Source: Locusta migratoria (Eukaryota; Arthropoda; Insecta; Orthoptera; Acrididae). From it: a stretch of DNA of 64,000 nt. The stretch spans positions 760,073,006 to 760,137,005 of the forward strand of contig CM048745.1 in assembly GCA_026315105.1 (NCBI GenBank), read 5' to 3'. The position numbers and the translations under genes were made by a program. This document shows, piece by piece, positions 21,022-31,859 of this stretch (position 1 is its first letter; the number at the start of each line of letters is the position of its first letter). The notes under the pieces are model-generated. The model worked only from the letters and a program-made list of their open reading frames with translations, was not told where the DNA came from and did not search any database.

Positions 21022-21025
<4 letters not shown>

Positions 21026-21551
21026 CGATCGAATCGTCACAAATATACCATCGCTCTTAATGCACCATCAACTCAATGAAGACCATCCCCAACTAGCCTC
21101 TATAGGTCATAGCGCGACAACTGTACACAGTGGGATTACCGAAAATTACTGCAACAGTTCAATGTACCATTTGCTCGCAGGTGACGCAAACGAGCTTTTT
21201 ACCATACGAGATTACTAAAGCAATTTTTATAACTTGCATGATGAAAACATAGTTAGCGATAAATTATTTTATACAACAATACACACACACAAACATTCAA
21301 AAATAGTTTTTTTTTTTTTAATCGATAAGAAGAAAGAAATTTCTACAAGCTGCACCCATGCACAATAAGACAAACTCCATGCCATTTACCAATGTACCGC
21401 ACAACATCGATTTAAACGAATGCTTGATTATCTGAGGACTAGAACAGCACAGAAGTACATCTCCGATAACTGACCAACTAACAGATACTCTGACGATCGA
21501 GGCAATGTTCCTCTGACATGTAACCTGCCTTCCGGTATTTTCTCCTAGATC

Positions 21552-21583
21552 CAACGACCTGTACTGTGAACTAGGTCGTTGGT
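21552..21583. repeat. Hairpin with 10-bp stem
   Basis: ccaacgacct and aggtcgttgg pair around a 12-nt loop. No T-run or promoter nearby suggests a specific role; it may be a relic of a palindromic element. Confidence 0.5.
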
Positions 21584-23780
21584 TCTATGGCAGGAATCGC
21601 CAAGTGTGAAGTATGTCGTTAGTTATGCATTATTATATTAATATATATTTAGGAAAGCAATTAACTGGAAAGCAATTAACTATCTTGGGTCGCAACCATA
21701 TTTCTCCAAAATATGGAAAATTGAAATGTTGCTGATCAGCTATGATGTGATCATATTAACAAACATATAATAAATATTCCTACTCTATTGCAATGTATCA
21801 GTTGTACCAAACAAACAAAAATGTACTTGAAAAATTATTGGTAAACTGTGGAATTTAACTATTCTGTTTCCCCTCCAAAATAGTGAAAAAGGAATGTTCT
21901 TAAATGAAAGATGATCTGCTTAAAATTAATTTATTATAGTTCGACGTACAAAAAATAAATTAGATGACATTTCCTATCATGTAAAACAGATAATGGTATT
22001 CAAACAATTTTTTTTTTATAAATGTTAAAATATTGAGTCACAAAAATGACTGGCTGAGTCAATGGTCGGAGGTTTTGCAAAACAGAATGCTATTAGATTG
22101 GCTACTCAGGGGGTTGAAATTATCGTTAGCCCTAAGCTCCCCAAAGTAAATAGGCAGATCTCAAAAGAATAAAATAAGGGACAGAATCCAACAAGTCTGA
22201 TTCATATAACCCTACAGCAAGTGCGTCACCTTACCCACACAGATGATCATTGACAGCAGGCGGTGGGAGCGGATGAGCTGAAATTTTTATCCGACCGTAA
22301 TAGCTACGACCTGTTAAGCAGGGTCGACATGTAACTTAACACAGCGTCAGTGACGTCAGCGTCACTAGGCAGTTGCTCTGCGATTCTGTCACGCTAGTAG
22401 ACTAATCAATATTTTGCATAGGTCACACAAAGCCCATTTGGCACAAACCGATCAGTCACTGTAAAAACAATACCCGATTCGCAAAGGCGCGAATGCTCAA
22501 ATAGAGACAAAACAAAAACTAAACTGTGGCCGCTCACAGCATAACCACAGCACAACGTAATGTCGGTGAAGTAAACACAAGTTCTACAAGGCCCGAATCT
22601 TCGGAATCACACACAAGTCTAATCAGAGGACCGTTTAAGACGATGTCCTCCCCGCGAATCTAAACGGAGTATTCCGTGTCTCCCGAGGTCCGTACACTTC
22701 GGACGCTCAAACCGGAGTCTTCCGAGGTACGTACCCCTCGGACGCACGACCTAAAATTGTTAACGTTGTGCTATATATACAGCCACTGGAGCCGAACCCC
22801 TGGGGTGCCTGACACGTAGAAAGCTTTCCTCTCAACCTAACCATTTGTCACACTATGTTCAAACTCTGCTGCTTTCTAGGAAGTTTTTTTAGATAACGGC
22901 TAAGGGCAATACGTCTCCATAAACAGCCCAGGGCACAGAGCACTCTGCTATTTTTTGTATCCGGCAAATTCCTCTCTTGCGAAACGCCCGAATGACTAAA
23001 AAGGCAGTCCCCGCTATCACCCACCGTAAACCGCGGGCCAATAGCGTCTCTTCTCTGCTCGGCCTGACCGTGCCCAACATGTAAAACCAGTTTTTAGCTG
23101 CCAAGTTGCGCCAATAAACATTAAAATCCCGAAATTTCATATAAACATAGAATGTACTACAATCCCAGGAGCCCATCACCCCTGATGTGTCCCCAAAGGC
23201 ACAGAAATCAAACTAAATGAAGATCTACAAAGAAAAATGTTACATATTTCAATAATTAGCGTAAAGAGAAAGGTACAGTTACAGAAGGTTAGTATGAAAA
23301 ATAGACTAATTACAGCCCCCGTCTCACAGTACAACCGAAACTTTCTACTCAAATAGACCTAAGTCTTTCCAACAAATAACTAGTGCAGAGGCAAACTATT
23401 ACATAGGTAATCACATCAATGTTTGAATGCTCCTCATCGCTCTTGTTCTCCCTACAGATCTTATGATTTACAGCAAACACATCGTAATGGTGGTCTATAT
23501 ACACCACAGAAGAGTAAAAGGCTCTTTCTACAGAGGGAAAAAACCTAGGTTACTTATACCTTGCTTCCTAAATCGCGAAAAAGGTACTGTGTTACAACAG
23601 CTTACAACACATTAGATCAAACTTTAAACCATTTTAGGTCAAAGCGACTCACAGGTATACTTTGTCAATATCACCTGTAGCACAATGAAAAAGTAACATC
23701 ATCAGAGATATGAAAAATTATGTTTTATATAATCTGTGTCAAATTTTCATGCCGATATTCTCGTAATATCATTCTTCTCT

Positions 23781-23977
23781 GCCGGCCGCGGTGGCCGAGG
23801 GGACTGGGGCGCGCCGGTCGCGGTCTGCGCGGCCGCTGCGGTCGGGGATTCGGGTCCATCCTCGGGGATGGATGTTTGTGCCGTCCTTGGTGTAGGGTGG
23901 TTGGTAAGTGGTATGTGGGTTTGGGGACTGGTGGCCCCGTGGTTGGGTCCCATAAGCTATACAAACATTTGAACATT
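23781..23977 (+). mobile_element. tRNA-derived SINE (family A), A-to-G hypermutated copy
   Basis: Full-length copy with a 12-bp duplication tcattcttctct (23769-23780, 23978-23989). Against the other family-A copies here I count about 22 A-to-G changes and roughly a dozen of all other kinds. Examples are ctgcac to ctgcgc, cgaatcc to cgggtcc, gatgacc to ggtggcc and gttaagt to gttgggt. The last ~28 bases (cataagctatacaaacattt onward), rich in A, show none, so the changes form a block. The B box is damaged. Confidence 0.85.
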
Positions 23978-24157
23978 TCATTCTTCTCTATCTATACATT
24001 GTACAATGCAGATTATAGTTATTATAATGCTGTATAACAGTGAATAATAACCACAATTTTGTTAAAATATTCTTTTATTCTACACTTTTATTGCAATCAG
24101 TAATATCTATCCTTATGTAAATGAGAGACAAAATTTCTGTCAATTTCCCATTTAAGT

Positions 24158-24358
24158 TTAATAATAATAAATATTTGTATAGCTTGTGGGACTTGACTAC
24201 GGGGTCGTCGGTCCCTAGACTTGCAGAATGCTTGTGAACTAACAAACATTAGGGACGGCACGGGTGTCCGTGCCCGAGGGGGGATTCGAGCCCCTTACCG
24301 TGGTGGCCGTGCGGACCGTGAGTGGAGCGCTTCGGTCCCCTCGGCCACTGTGGCCGGC
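24158..24358 (-). mobile_element. tRNA-derived SINE (family A), inverted partner with A-to-G changes on the plus strand
   Basis: Reverse-orientation copy flanked by cccatttaagt (24147-24157, 24359-24369), so it inserted independently of its neighbour. On the plus strand I count about 18 A-to-G changes against the family. Examples are gtcatcagtc to gtcgtcggtc, cacaaatatcc to cacgggtgtcc, and acttatg to gcttgtg. In the SINE's own sense strand these are T-to-C, the opposite of the copy 180 bp upstream. Confidence 0.85.
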
Positions 24359-24369
24359 CCCATTTAAGT

Positions 24370-24775
24370 GTTTATTAAGGCATATCTCATTAGTAAAGTA
24401 CATTATTTAGACTTTTTTTCTCTACATCTCAGAACGCTTTGAATAATTTATTTTGTTATTTTATTTTTCTTATTTATTTAATCTAATAAAAATAGTTTTA
24501 TTGTTGTTGTCTGTTGATGTTTTATGAGAATAATATTTATGATTAAAATTTATTAGTTATGTAATTGAATTTAAGTAAGTAAATTTTATTCTTTGTACCT
24601 TTATATAAGAGTTCATCAAAATTTTGATTTTAATTAATTAAGCAAAATTTAGATTGATTTACAAATAAATTAATGAGCTGAGCTGATATTCTACATCTAC
24701 GTCTACATAATTACCAGTTATTACAGCAGCTTTAATGATTTTCGAAATTAATTAACATCTTTGTGCGCCTCGGTT
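24370..24775. other. AT-rich stretch, no recognised feature
   Basis: Very AT-rich. It includes a short ctacatctacgtctac, like the 3' tails of the jockey-like elements, but no attached coding sequence. Confidence 0.4.
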
Positions 24776-25076
24776 GCACAGTGGTAGAGTGCCAGACTAC
24801 AAATCCAAAGGTCCCGGGTTCGATCCCCGCAAGGTCTTTGGATTTTTATCTGTCACATTCCACTTCTTTCACCTCTGGCATTATTGCTCATGTGAAAAAT
24901 ACCGAGTAGCAGCGTGGTTCGGCACCCACGTTAAACTGTAGGTCCCCCTATAACTGGCTGGGTAAGTCAGTTCGAAGGTCGGAGGAAGGCATACCACCTC
25001 CAAACAGGACCATGCCTAGTAAAGCACTGTGGTGTTCAAACCAACTTCGGATTGTTAACTGCTTTACCTTTTTTTA
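24776..25076 (+). mobile_element. tRNA-derived SINE (family C), full length
   Basis: The head cgcctcggttgcacagtgg and B box ggttcgatccc are followed by the same roughly 220-bp body as the copy at 12850-13148 (shared blocks include tttttatctgtcac, caaacaggaccatgcct and aagcactgtggtgttc). It ends in gctttacc plus a T-rich run. No clean target duplication seen. Confidence 0.85.
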
Positions 25077-26027
25077 CTTAATGTTATTTATACGGTCGCC
25101 AGTCTGACTAGGCAATAACATGTTGAAACTGTTATTCATGATCTGTTTCCAATCTGTTGTAAATATTACTTTAAAACAAGTAGGTACAAACAGGTAGAAA
25201 GTGTTAGGCTTATGGTCCAATAAAAAACACTATAACCTCTATGGAAAGCAATATGCAACTCAAGGCAACCAAACCACTGATTTACTACTTAATTATAGCT
25301 ATGAATATGAAAGAAACATTTGCACTTGATCAAAAAATGAAAGATTTTTGGACGTAGATGACCCTAGTTCAGTCACTTCTGGATTGCACACAAAACGTAC
25401 ACAACTTTACCAACCACAAACCCATAATTAATTACCTTTTGAATAAGCACCGTATAAATAATTTTACGGAAATTTTACTGATGGATTTTCTAAGGATATG
25501 GTGGTAGCCCTGAAAATTTTATAGTGCACTTTTCCACAGTTTACATTAATTTGGAGCATATTAACTATGCTGTGTTTATTACTTTTAACAAAAAATTTGA
25601 CTTTTATAAAATTGGAGAAAAACATACTTCACTACTGATTTGATGCACTCAGTCAGTTTATGAGTACCACTGATCGGTACTATAACTTTAAATTATTTAC
25701 TGTTATTTCAATCATCTTGTTTTAATAGTTTATCATTAAATATGATAAATGAACTGCAATCTTTAATTACTAAGTAAACTAATTGTAACAGTTTCTCACT
25801 ACTTAGCAATTATCTGCTGCAAAAGTCGAACTGAGCACTTCAGATTGTTAATTAGTTCATTAAGAAAATGATTTAATTTTTCATCTGATCTCATTCAAGG
25901 CACTCGGTTTTTTGCACACTAGGATAGGACCCTGACTAGGTAAGTGTTAGGGATAAACGAAAGTTATCACAAACTTTCAGTTCAATTCAATAATTATTGA
26001 CACCAATCACTACTTTTGTTCTGATCA
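25077..26027. other. AT-rich stretch, no recognised feature
   Basis: No open frame, repeat or motif that I can support. Confidence 0.45.
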
Positions 26028-26036
26028 ATTCGCACT

Positions 26037-26239
26037 GCCGGCCGCGGTGGCCGAGGGGCTGAGGCGCTCCAATCACGGTCTGCACGGCCACTACTGTCGG
26101 GGGTTCGAATCCCCCCTCGAGCTTGTATATTTGTGCCGTCCTTAGTCTTAGGTAGTTCATAAGTAGTTTGTAAGCTTAGGGACTGATAACCCCGTAGTTA
26201 AGTCCCATAAGTTCTACAAACATTTGAACATTTTGAACC
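26037..26239 (+). mobile_element. tRNA-derived SINE (family A), full length
   Basis: Head, B box ggttcgaatcc and tail are present. The duplication attcgcact/attcgcgct flanks it (26028-26036, 26240-26248) with one mismatch. Substitutions are few and of mixed type, making it a useful comparison for the hypermutated pair. Confidence 0.9.
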
Positions 26240-26248
26240 ATTCGCGCT

Positions 26249-28349
26249 GCAATTCTAAAAGTACATAACCTTCTCAAATACGTGCTGCTGTGAACTAGCA
26301 GTTGCATGATCGCACAACTGGTGGCGAATCGTCGTCAATAGTGGCTCTTGCTGTGTGGCACTGTATTCTCTTCTTCGTGATGAATAAATTTACATTGTGG
26401 CCATAATTTCATGCTACAGTGTAATACATATTCGACCAGCATCCGAGGCTAATTTTTGGAAACACTTGATACAGTTCCAAGCCTCCGCTTTGCTGCTTCG
26501 CTCGCGTCTCGCCACATCTGTGCTCACTCATTGGCAGTCTGCACTCGACTCTCCCGTTAAGCCACACTGTCTGTAGTCCTGCGTATTTTCTTACGCGCCA
26601 AAATTTGGCGCCTTCCACGTCAGCAACGGGAACGTACCAATGGTTTTACATCCCACATATCTTATTACATGCCCTGGATCCGACTACAATCTTTTTACAA
26701 TTACAACAATAAATACTAACATCAAAATACTATACAATCAAGATACACAAAAATAATTTTTAACTCTACAAATATTCCAAATAAGGTAACCTACATACCA
26801 CATTTCACGAAAATAATTAAAGATGGGTACATAATATTTTATATATCGATTACAGCGAAACAAACATTTAGTATTAAATAGTTCCAAAACTTATTGATTA
26901 TATACATTAATGTTACAATCAGAGAAATTCAAAACAAAAACCTTGGATTCTTACATAGTAAGACACCCGAATGTTATTCGAAATATGCTTTTCGCGTAAT
27001 GATTCTATACGAAGAAAAATTTAAAATGAAAACCAGAACATTATTGTATGACTTTTCTGACCTTAACCACATCATTTTGTTTATCGCAACAACCCTATAG
27101 CCATGAAAGTCTTGATACATCCTATACGACAATTATCAAGTCTATACAGCAATTAAATGACAAGCTCAAACGTTCAACCACAGGTGAATTCCTTGTGGTT
27201 TAAGTGTCCAACATTCTGAGCTCTTAGCCATTTACGAACAGATGTCAAAATGCAGCTCAGTGATAATGACATACTGGTATCTACGTACGTGTTCTACCAA
27301 TTATTTTATGCCCATTTTCTGGGCCACCCGTTTTCGCCTCCTTCTTTGTCAACATAATACCGCCCCCTCTTTAATCCTCTATGATCTCCCTCATCTGTCT
27401 TTGGTGAACCATGTATATCTGCATATATAATTCACGGATTCATTCTATACACTTTTTGCACAAATTTCCTCTGTGCCAACTCTTATCCATCTCATCATCC
27501 CTTAATCTCTATTTCATACACATGCCTCCTGTCCGTTTCTATCTCTTTCTCTGCCTCTCTCTCTACCTCTTCTCCATCCCGATTGTCTCTCTCTATATGC
27601 ATCTCCTTCTCCCCACGCTGTATTCCAGTCTTCTCCTCCCCAATGTCTCACGCTAACACACCCTCGAGTCAGTCTCTTCTCATGTGTCTCATTCTATCCA
27701 CTCTATCATTATCCTTCCCCCTCTCATCTCTATCTGTTTCATCCTCATTTATATCTATCTGTTCTTCTGTTTCTCCGTCTCCTCATGCCACTGTGTCTAC
27801 GCCCATCTCCTAAATCCAAATCTGTCATTACATCAGCTCTTTGTATCCATCTCTTCCCATCATTTCTCTCCTTTTCCCATCACACCTCTTGCTACCCATT
27901 CCTTCATCCTCCCTTTTCTCCCCCTCTCTCTAACCGGGTGGTATGTCTCCTCCACTCGTTTGGCCGTTTCTTCGAACCCCTCTCGTATTTCCTTCTCTTT
28001 GTTCATCTCCAACTGCGGCCCCTTCCCACCTCCTGTCTGTAAAACTCCTCATTCTCTCCGCCCAGCTCGTCATCTGCTTTTTTCACTGCTTCTGTTCCCT
28101 GACAAGTTGACTGCTCTGGAGAGCTGATCCACAAGGCAGGGTGACACTATTCTCACACACAGCAGCCGTTGTGCAGAGCAGCCTATACGGTAGGGTCTGG
28201 AAAATACGTTTCTGCACACATCTGTTATGGGAGTTTGGGTGTTATAAAACCCATTGTGATGATTCACGTGTTCCAATCGGTATGTGTACAAAATTTTGCT
28301 GAAGTCGATCCAATGGCTTCGGAAAAGATGTGGAACATACATTCATATA
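26249..28349. other. No gene; pyrimidine-rich tract at 27440-28080
   Basis: 27440-28080 is strongly C/T-biased on the plus strand (tctctctctacctcttctcc and similar). That creates several overlapping open frames of Ser/Leu/Pro composition, which I treat as compositional. The tract resembles the C/T-rich part of the Helitron piece at 1650-1720. Nothing else recognised. Confidence 0.45.
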
Positions 28350-28659
28350 CAGGGTGTTACAAAAAAGGTACGGCCAAACTTTCAGGAAATATTCCTCACA
28401 CACAAATAAACATTATGTTATGTGGACATGTGACCGGAAACGCTTAATTTCCATGTTAGAGCTCATTTTATTACTTCTCTTCAAATCACATTAATCATAG
28501 AATGGAAACACACAGCAACAGAACGTACCAGCGTGACATGAAACAGTTTGTTACAGAAAATATTCAAAATGTCCTCCGTTAGCGAGGATACATGCATCCA
28601 CCCTCCGTCGCATGGAATCCCCGATGCGTTGATGCAGCCCTGGAGAATGGCGTAATGTA

Positions 28660-29596
28660 TCACAGCCATCCACAATACGAGCACGAAGTCTCTAAGTTTC
28701 GTATCGGGGTTGCGTAGACAAGAGATTTCAAATGCCCCCATAAATGAAAATCAAGAGGGTTGAGGTCAGGAGAGCGTGGAGGCCATGGAAATGGTCTGCC
28801 TCTACCAATCCATCGGTCACCGAATCTGTTGTTGAGAAGCGTACGAACACGTCGACTGAAATGTGCAGGAGCTCCATCGTGCATGAACCACATGTTGTGT
28901 CGTACGTGTAAAGGCACATGATCTAGCAGCACATGTATTGTATCCCATATGAAATCATGATAACGTGCTCCAGTGAGCGTCGGTGGAAGAACATAAGGCC
29001 CAAACGAGACATCACTGCCCAAACGTTCACATAAAATCTGTGTTGATGACATGATTGCACAATTGGGTGCGGACTCTCGTCAGCCTACACATGTTGATTG
29101 TGAAAATTTACAATTTGAATGTTGGAATGAAGCCTCATCCGTAAATAGAACATTTGCACTGAAATGAGGAATGACACATTGTTGGAGGAAACTTTCGCAG
29201 GCCGCGGTGGAGTAGCCGAGCGGACTAAGGCGTCTCGCTGCGGAGCGCGTGGTTGCTCGCCGTGGAGGTTCGAGTCCTCCCTGGGACATGGGTGTGTGTG
29301 TTTGTCCTTAGGTTATTTTACCTAGGTTTAAGTAGTTTGTAAGCTACGGACTGATGACCACGCAGTTTAGTCTGATAGATTTACAAATATTTTTTTAAAC
29401 ATTCGCAGAAGTGTACCCGTGGAGACCAATCAGCTGTTGATAGTGCCTGCGCACGCTGTACATGGTACGGAAACAACTGATTCTCCCATAGCACTCTCCA
29501 TACAGTGACATGCTCAACGTTACCTTGTACAGCAGCAACTTCTCTGACACTGACATTAGGGTTATCGTCAAGTGCACGAAGAATTGCCTCCTCCAT
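28660..29596 (-). pseudogene. Mariner-type transposase, disrupted
   Basis: This enzyme would cut and rejoin the element's ends at TA sites. The N-terminal helix-turn-helix (about 29596-29405) ends PYHVQRAQAL. After the SINE (29201-29396) the catalytic core continues with FTDEASFQ (near 29150), then in another frame HDGAPAHFSRRVRTLLNN (near 28870) and PPRSPDLNPLDFHLW (near 28760). All three acidic residues survive, but at least one frameshift and the SINE separate them. Confidence 0.85.
29201..29396 (+). mobile_element. tRNA-derived SINE (family B), full length
   Basis: The head has an A box (tagccgagcgg) and a perfect B box (ggttcgagtcc), a short tgtgtgtg stretch and the common tail. The duplication aaac[t/a]ttcgcag flanks it (29189-29200, 29397-29408). 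It inserted into the transposase gene, so it is younger than the mariner element. Best copy of family B in the window. Confidence 0.92.
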
Positions 29597-30383
29597 TGCA
29601 GGTGTTCTCGTCGTTCTAGGTCATCCCCAGTCGCGAGTCATAGGCTGCAATGTTCCGTGCTCCCTAAGACGCCGATTGCTTCGAAAGTGTTCCTGTCGGG
29701 ACATCTTCGTTCTGGAAATCTGTCACGACACAAACCCACCACGCCACGGCTATTGCCCCGTGCTAATCCATACATCAAATGGGCATCTACCAACTCCGCA
29801 TTTGTAAACAATGCACTGACTGCAACACCACGTTCGTGATGAAGACTATCCAGTTGATGCTACGTAATGGTGTGCTTGAGGCTATTACTGTAGGAGCAAT
29901 GAGTCGCATGCCAACACAAGCACTGAAGTCAACATTACCTTCCTTTAATTGGGCCAACTGGCGGTGTATTGAATAAGTGCAGTACATACTTACGAAACAA
30001 TTGGGTATTTTGACAATTGTCTGCACGAATTATTTCAATTTACATTTAAAAAGAAATACTAAAATGAGCTCTCATATGGAAATTAAGCGTTTCCGGACAC
30101 ATGCCCACGTAACATTTTTTTTTTTCTTTGTGTGTGAGGAATGTTCCCTGAAAATCTGGCCGTACCTTTTTGTAACACCCTGTATACATACATACATACA
30201 GACATTTTTAATGTATGCAGATTCTTCTGGAAACACTCCGTATATTATTAATCCATGTTATTCATACTACGACAAACAGGACGTGTGGACCACCTATTTC
30301 GAATATCCAAAAAAGTAACTTTAAAGTTGACATTCTGGAGTAGTCGGGTGTTCTGCCGGATGTTTGTGTCAAACTTGCACAAT

Positions 30384-30415
30384 ATTTCGACAGTGTGCCT
30401 CACTGTCTTCCTCAG
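30384..30415 (-). ncRNA. Hammerhead-like core in the left arm
   Basis: The minus strand has CTGAGGA, an extra A, the stem GACAGTG/CACTGTC, then GAAAT. It mirrors the motif at 31272-31303 on the plus strand. Confidence 0.5.
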
Positions 30416-31203
30416 GTGCTTCCTGGGACTTGTCCCTGTTTGGAACGCGTCCAGTATTTATGCCTAGGCGTTAGGCGTTCCATATGCGGTCCGCGCCGAG
30501 TCAGTTGCTCTGTGATAGGTCCATTCCCGAGAGGGGGTGTCTGGTTGCTGCCTGGTGCTCCCTCAGCCGTCCGCGCCGCGTCAGGCGCTCCCTGCGCCGT
30601 CCGCGCCGCGCCAGGCGCTCCCTGCGAAGTCCGCGCCGCGCCAGACGCTCCCTGCGACGTCCGCGCCGCGCCAGGCGCTCCCTGCGCCGTCCGCGCTGTT
30701 GTAGGCGCTTCCTCTGCCGTCCGCGCCGCTGCAGGTGCTCCCTCCATCGTCTGCGCCGTGCTGGGGGTTCCCTCTGCCGTCTGCAACGTGCCAGGTGCTC
30801 TCCTGGTCGTTTTTCGTTGCGATTTTAGAAGTTCCAGAGCTGGGTTCCATGCTGCACTGAGTTGGTATCCAGTGTCACGGTTGATGAGGTTTTCACTGAC
30901 TTTAATCTCAATGGATTCTTTTATGACACTGTCCCAGAATCTCGGCGTCTGTGTTACTATTCTGGTGTTGTTGTAGTCCATGGAGTGGCCAAGTTCTAGG
31001 CAGTGTTCAGCCACCGCTGATTTCGTGGCTTGTCCCAGTCTGGTGTGCCTTTGGTGTTCCTTGCACCTGATTTGAACCGTCCTGGTTGTCTGACAGCAGA
31101 CAGCAGACAGAAGGGGTGGCAATGGGTAGTCCCAGGCAGCAACCAGACACCCCCTCTCGGGAATGGACCTATCACAGAGCAACTGACTCGGCGCGGACCG
31201 CAT
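30412..31203 (-). CDS. Penelope-type GIY-YIG endonuclease C-terminal part with decapeptide repeats
   Basis: The 263-codon open frame runs from inside one arm to inside the other. Residues about 38-125 match the end of a Penelope endonuclease: TVQIRCKEHQRHTRLGQATK, SAVAEHCLELGHSMDY, then FWDSVIKESIEIKVSENLIN and RDTGYQLSAAWNPALELL. The GIY and YIG strands and the RT are missing, so catalysis is unlikely. From about residue 136 the protein is eight decapeptides of the type GAPGAARTAQ encoded by the 30-bp minisatellite. The frame through the repeat is intact. Confidence 0.65.
   Translation of the reverse strand: MRSAPSQLLCDRSIPERGCLVAAWDYPLPPLLSAVCCQTTRTVQIRCKEHQRHTRLGQATKSAVAEHCLELGHSMDYNNTRIVTQTPRFWDSVIKESIEIKVSENLINRDTGYQLSAAWNPALELLKSQRKTTRRAPGTLQTAEGTPSTAQTMEGAPAAARTAEEAPTTARTAQGAPGAARTSQGASGAARTSQGAPGAARTAQGAPDAARTAEGAPGSNQTPPLGNGPITEQLTRRGPHMERLTPRHKYWTRSKQGQVPGST
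30558..30797. repeat. 30-bp minisatellite, eight tandem copies
   Basis: Units begin ctccctgcgccgtccgcgcc and are exactly 30 bp each (240 bp total). The middle units are nearly identical and the right-hand units diverged. Being a multiple of three, it keeps the minus-strand frame open. Confidence 0.92.
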
Positions 31204-31271
31204 ATGGAACGCCTAACGCCTAGGCATAAATACTGGACGCGTTCCAAACAGGGACAAGTCCCAGGAAGCAC

Positions 31272-31303
31272 CTGAGGAAGACAGTGAGGCACACTGTCGA
31301 AAT
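31272..31303 (+). ncRNA. Hammerhead-like core in the right arm
   Basis: CTGAGGA (31272-31278), extra A, GACAGTG (31280-31286), a five-base loop, CACTGTC (31292-31298), GAAAT. The seven-pair stem is perfect. The expected cleavage-side partner after GAAA was not identified. Confidence 0.5.
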
Positions 31304-31402
31304 ATTGTGCAAGTTTGACACAAACATCCGGCAGAACACCCGACTACTCCAGAATGTCAACATTTCGCCGGGAAAGCATGAAATCATACAAGTTTAAAGT
31401 TG

Positions 31403-31859
31403 CCTCCTTGGCTGTGGATGGCGGTGCTAATGGAGTGGGAGCTGCAGAATTCTGCGGTACCGACCGCGCACGCGGCCAGCCAGAGCGGGCTGAAGATGTG
31501 GCCTACCGCTAGCGGCGAATCGACGCCGCTCGGCGGATATTGCCCCAGCTGTCCGATGCAGCGGCGGGGGCGGCTGCGGCGGAGACGTCTCCCACCAACC
31601 GCGCAGACGACAACGTTTCCTGCGCGCTCCAGGTGAGGAAATCTCTGGGCACCGAGGGAGCGCGTCCAGATACTGTCAGCTACCACGTCTGCAATACACC
31701 AGCTGATAGCTCTCTCATTACACTTTTAGTATCTGGCAGCATTCTAGCGGTAATCAGGTAAAAAAGGTGAACATATGATTATGAGTAGAAAAAGAAAAAA
31801 AAATAATAGGACAATAGAACGAAAGAAAGTACAGGAATTGGGAGAAATTATTTAATGGG
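31403..31859. other. GC-richer patch, no recognised gene
   Basis: 31430-31640 is CpG-rich and open on both strands (for example 31384-31686). No family is recognised, and the open frames on opposite strands suggest composition rather than coding. Confidence 0.35.

Larger units (their letters stand above)
18871..23768. other. Long AT-rich stretch without recognised genes
   Basis: Nearly 5 kb with no open frame of convincing length or motif. Local structure: a diverged tandem duplication (20394-20570), an (AAT)n run (20989-21021), a hairpin at 21552-21583, and a short repeated block with ggagt.ttccg and cctcggacg near 22667-22750. The last block lies in a GC-richer segment (22560-22830) with a possible TATA (ctatatatacag). 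This could be an old unclassified transposon. Confidence 0.45.
28350..30182 (-). mobile_element. Tc1/mariner-type DNA transposon, broken (DD41D-like)
   Basis: Long terminal inverted repeats begin cagggtgttac and contain ggtacggcca and ttcctcacacaca. They are flanked by TA on both sides (28348-28349, 30183-30184), the Tc1/mariner target. Subterminal inverted blocks also match (ccggaaacgcttaatttcca). The transposase lies on the minus strand in pieces: an HTH part (SVREVAAVQGNVEHVTVWRV), LFTDEASFQ with the first catalytic Asp, MWFMHDGAPAHF with the second, and SPDLNPLDFHLWGHLK with the third. By my count 41 residues separate the last two. Frameshifts and a SINE insertion have disabled it. Confidence 0.88.
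30330..31392. mobile_element. Miniature Penelope-like element with inverted terminal arms
   Basis: Two roughly 227-bp arms (30327-30554 and 31134-31360) are reverse complements (coordinate sum 61687) around a 0.58-kb core encoding the end of a GIY-YIG-type protein on the minus strand. The right side has an extra non-palindromic tail of about 32 bp (31361-31392), then tttaaagttg, which also lies at the left edge (30320-30329). Arms, tail and direct repeat match the architecture reported for Penelope-like elements (pLTRs with a short tail). The RT is gone. Confidence 0.75.

Noticed and set aside
27411..28127. Overlapping Ser/Leu/Pro-rich open frames
   Set aside because: They result from a C/T-rich tract lacking stop codons and have no domain or motif.
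30395..30976. A 193-codon plus-strand frame over the 30-bp minisatellite
   Set aside because: It arises because the GC-rich repeat is open in several frames. The minus-strand frame matches a Penelope endonuclease end and is preferred.
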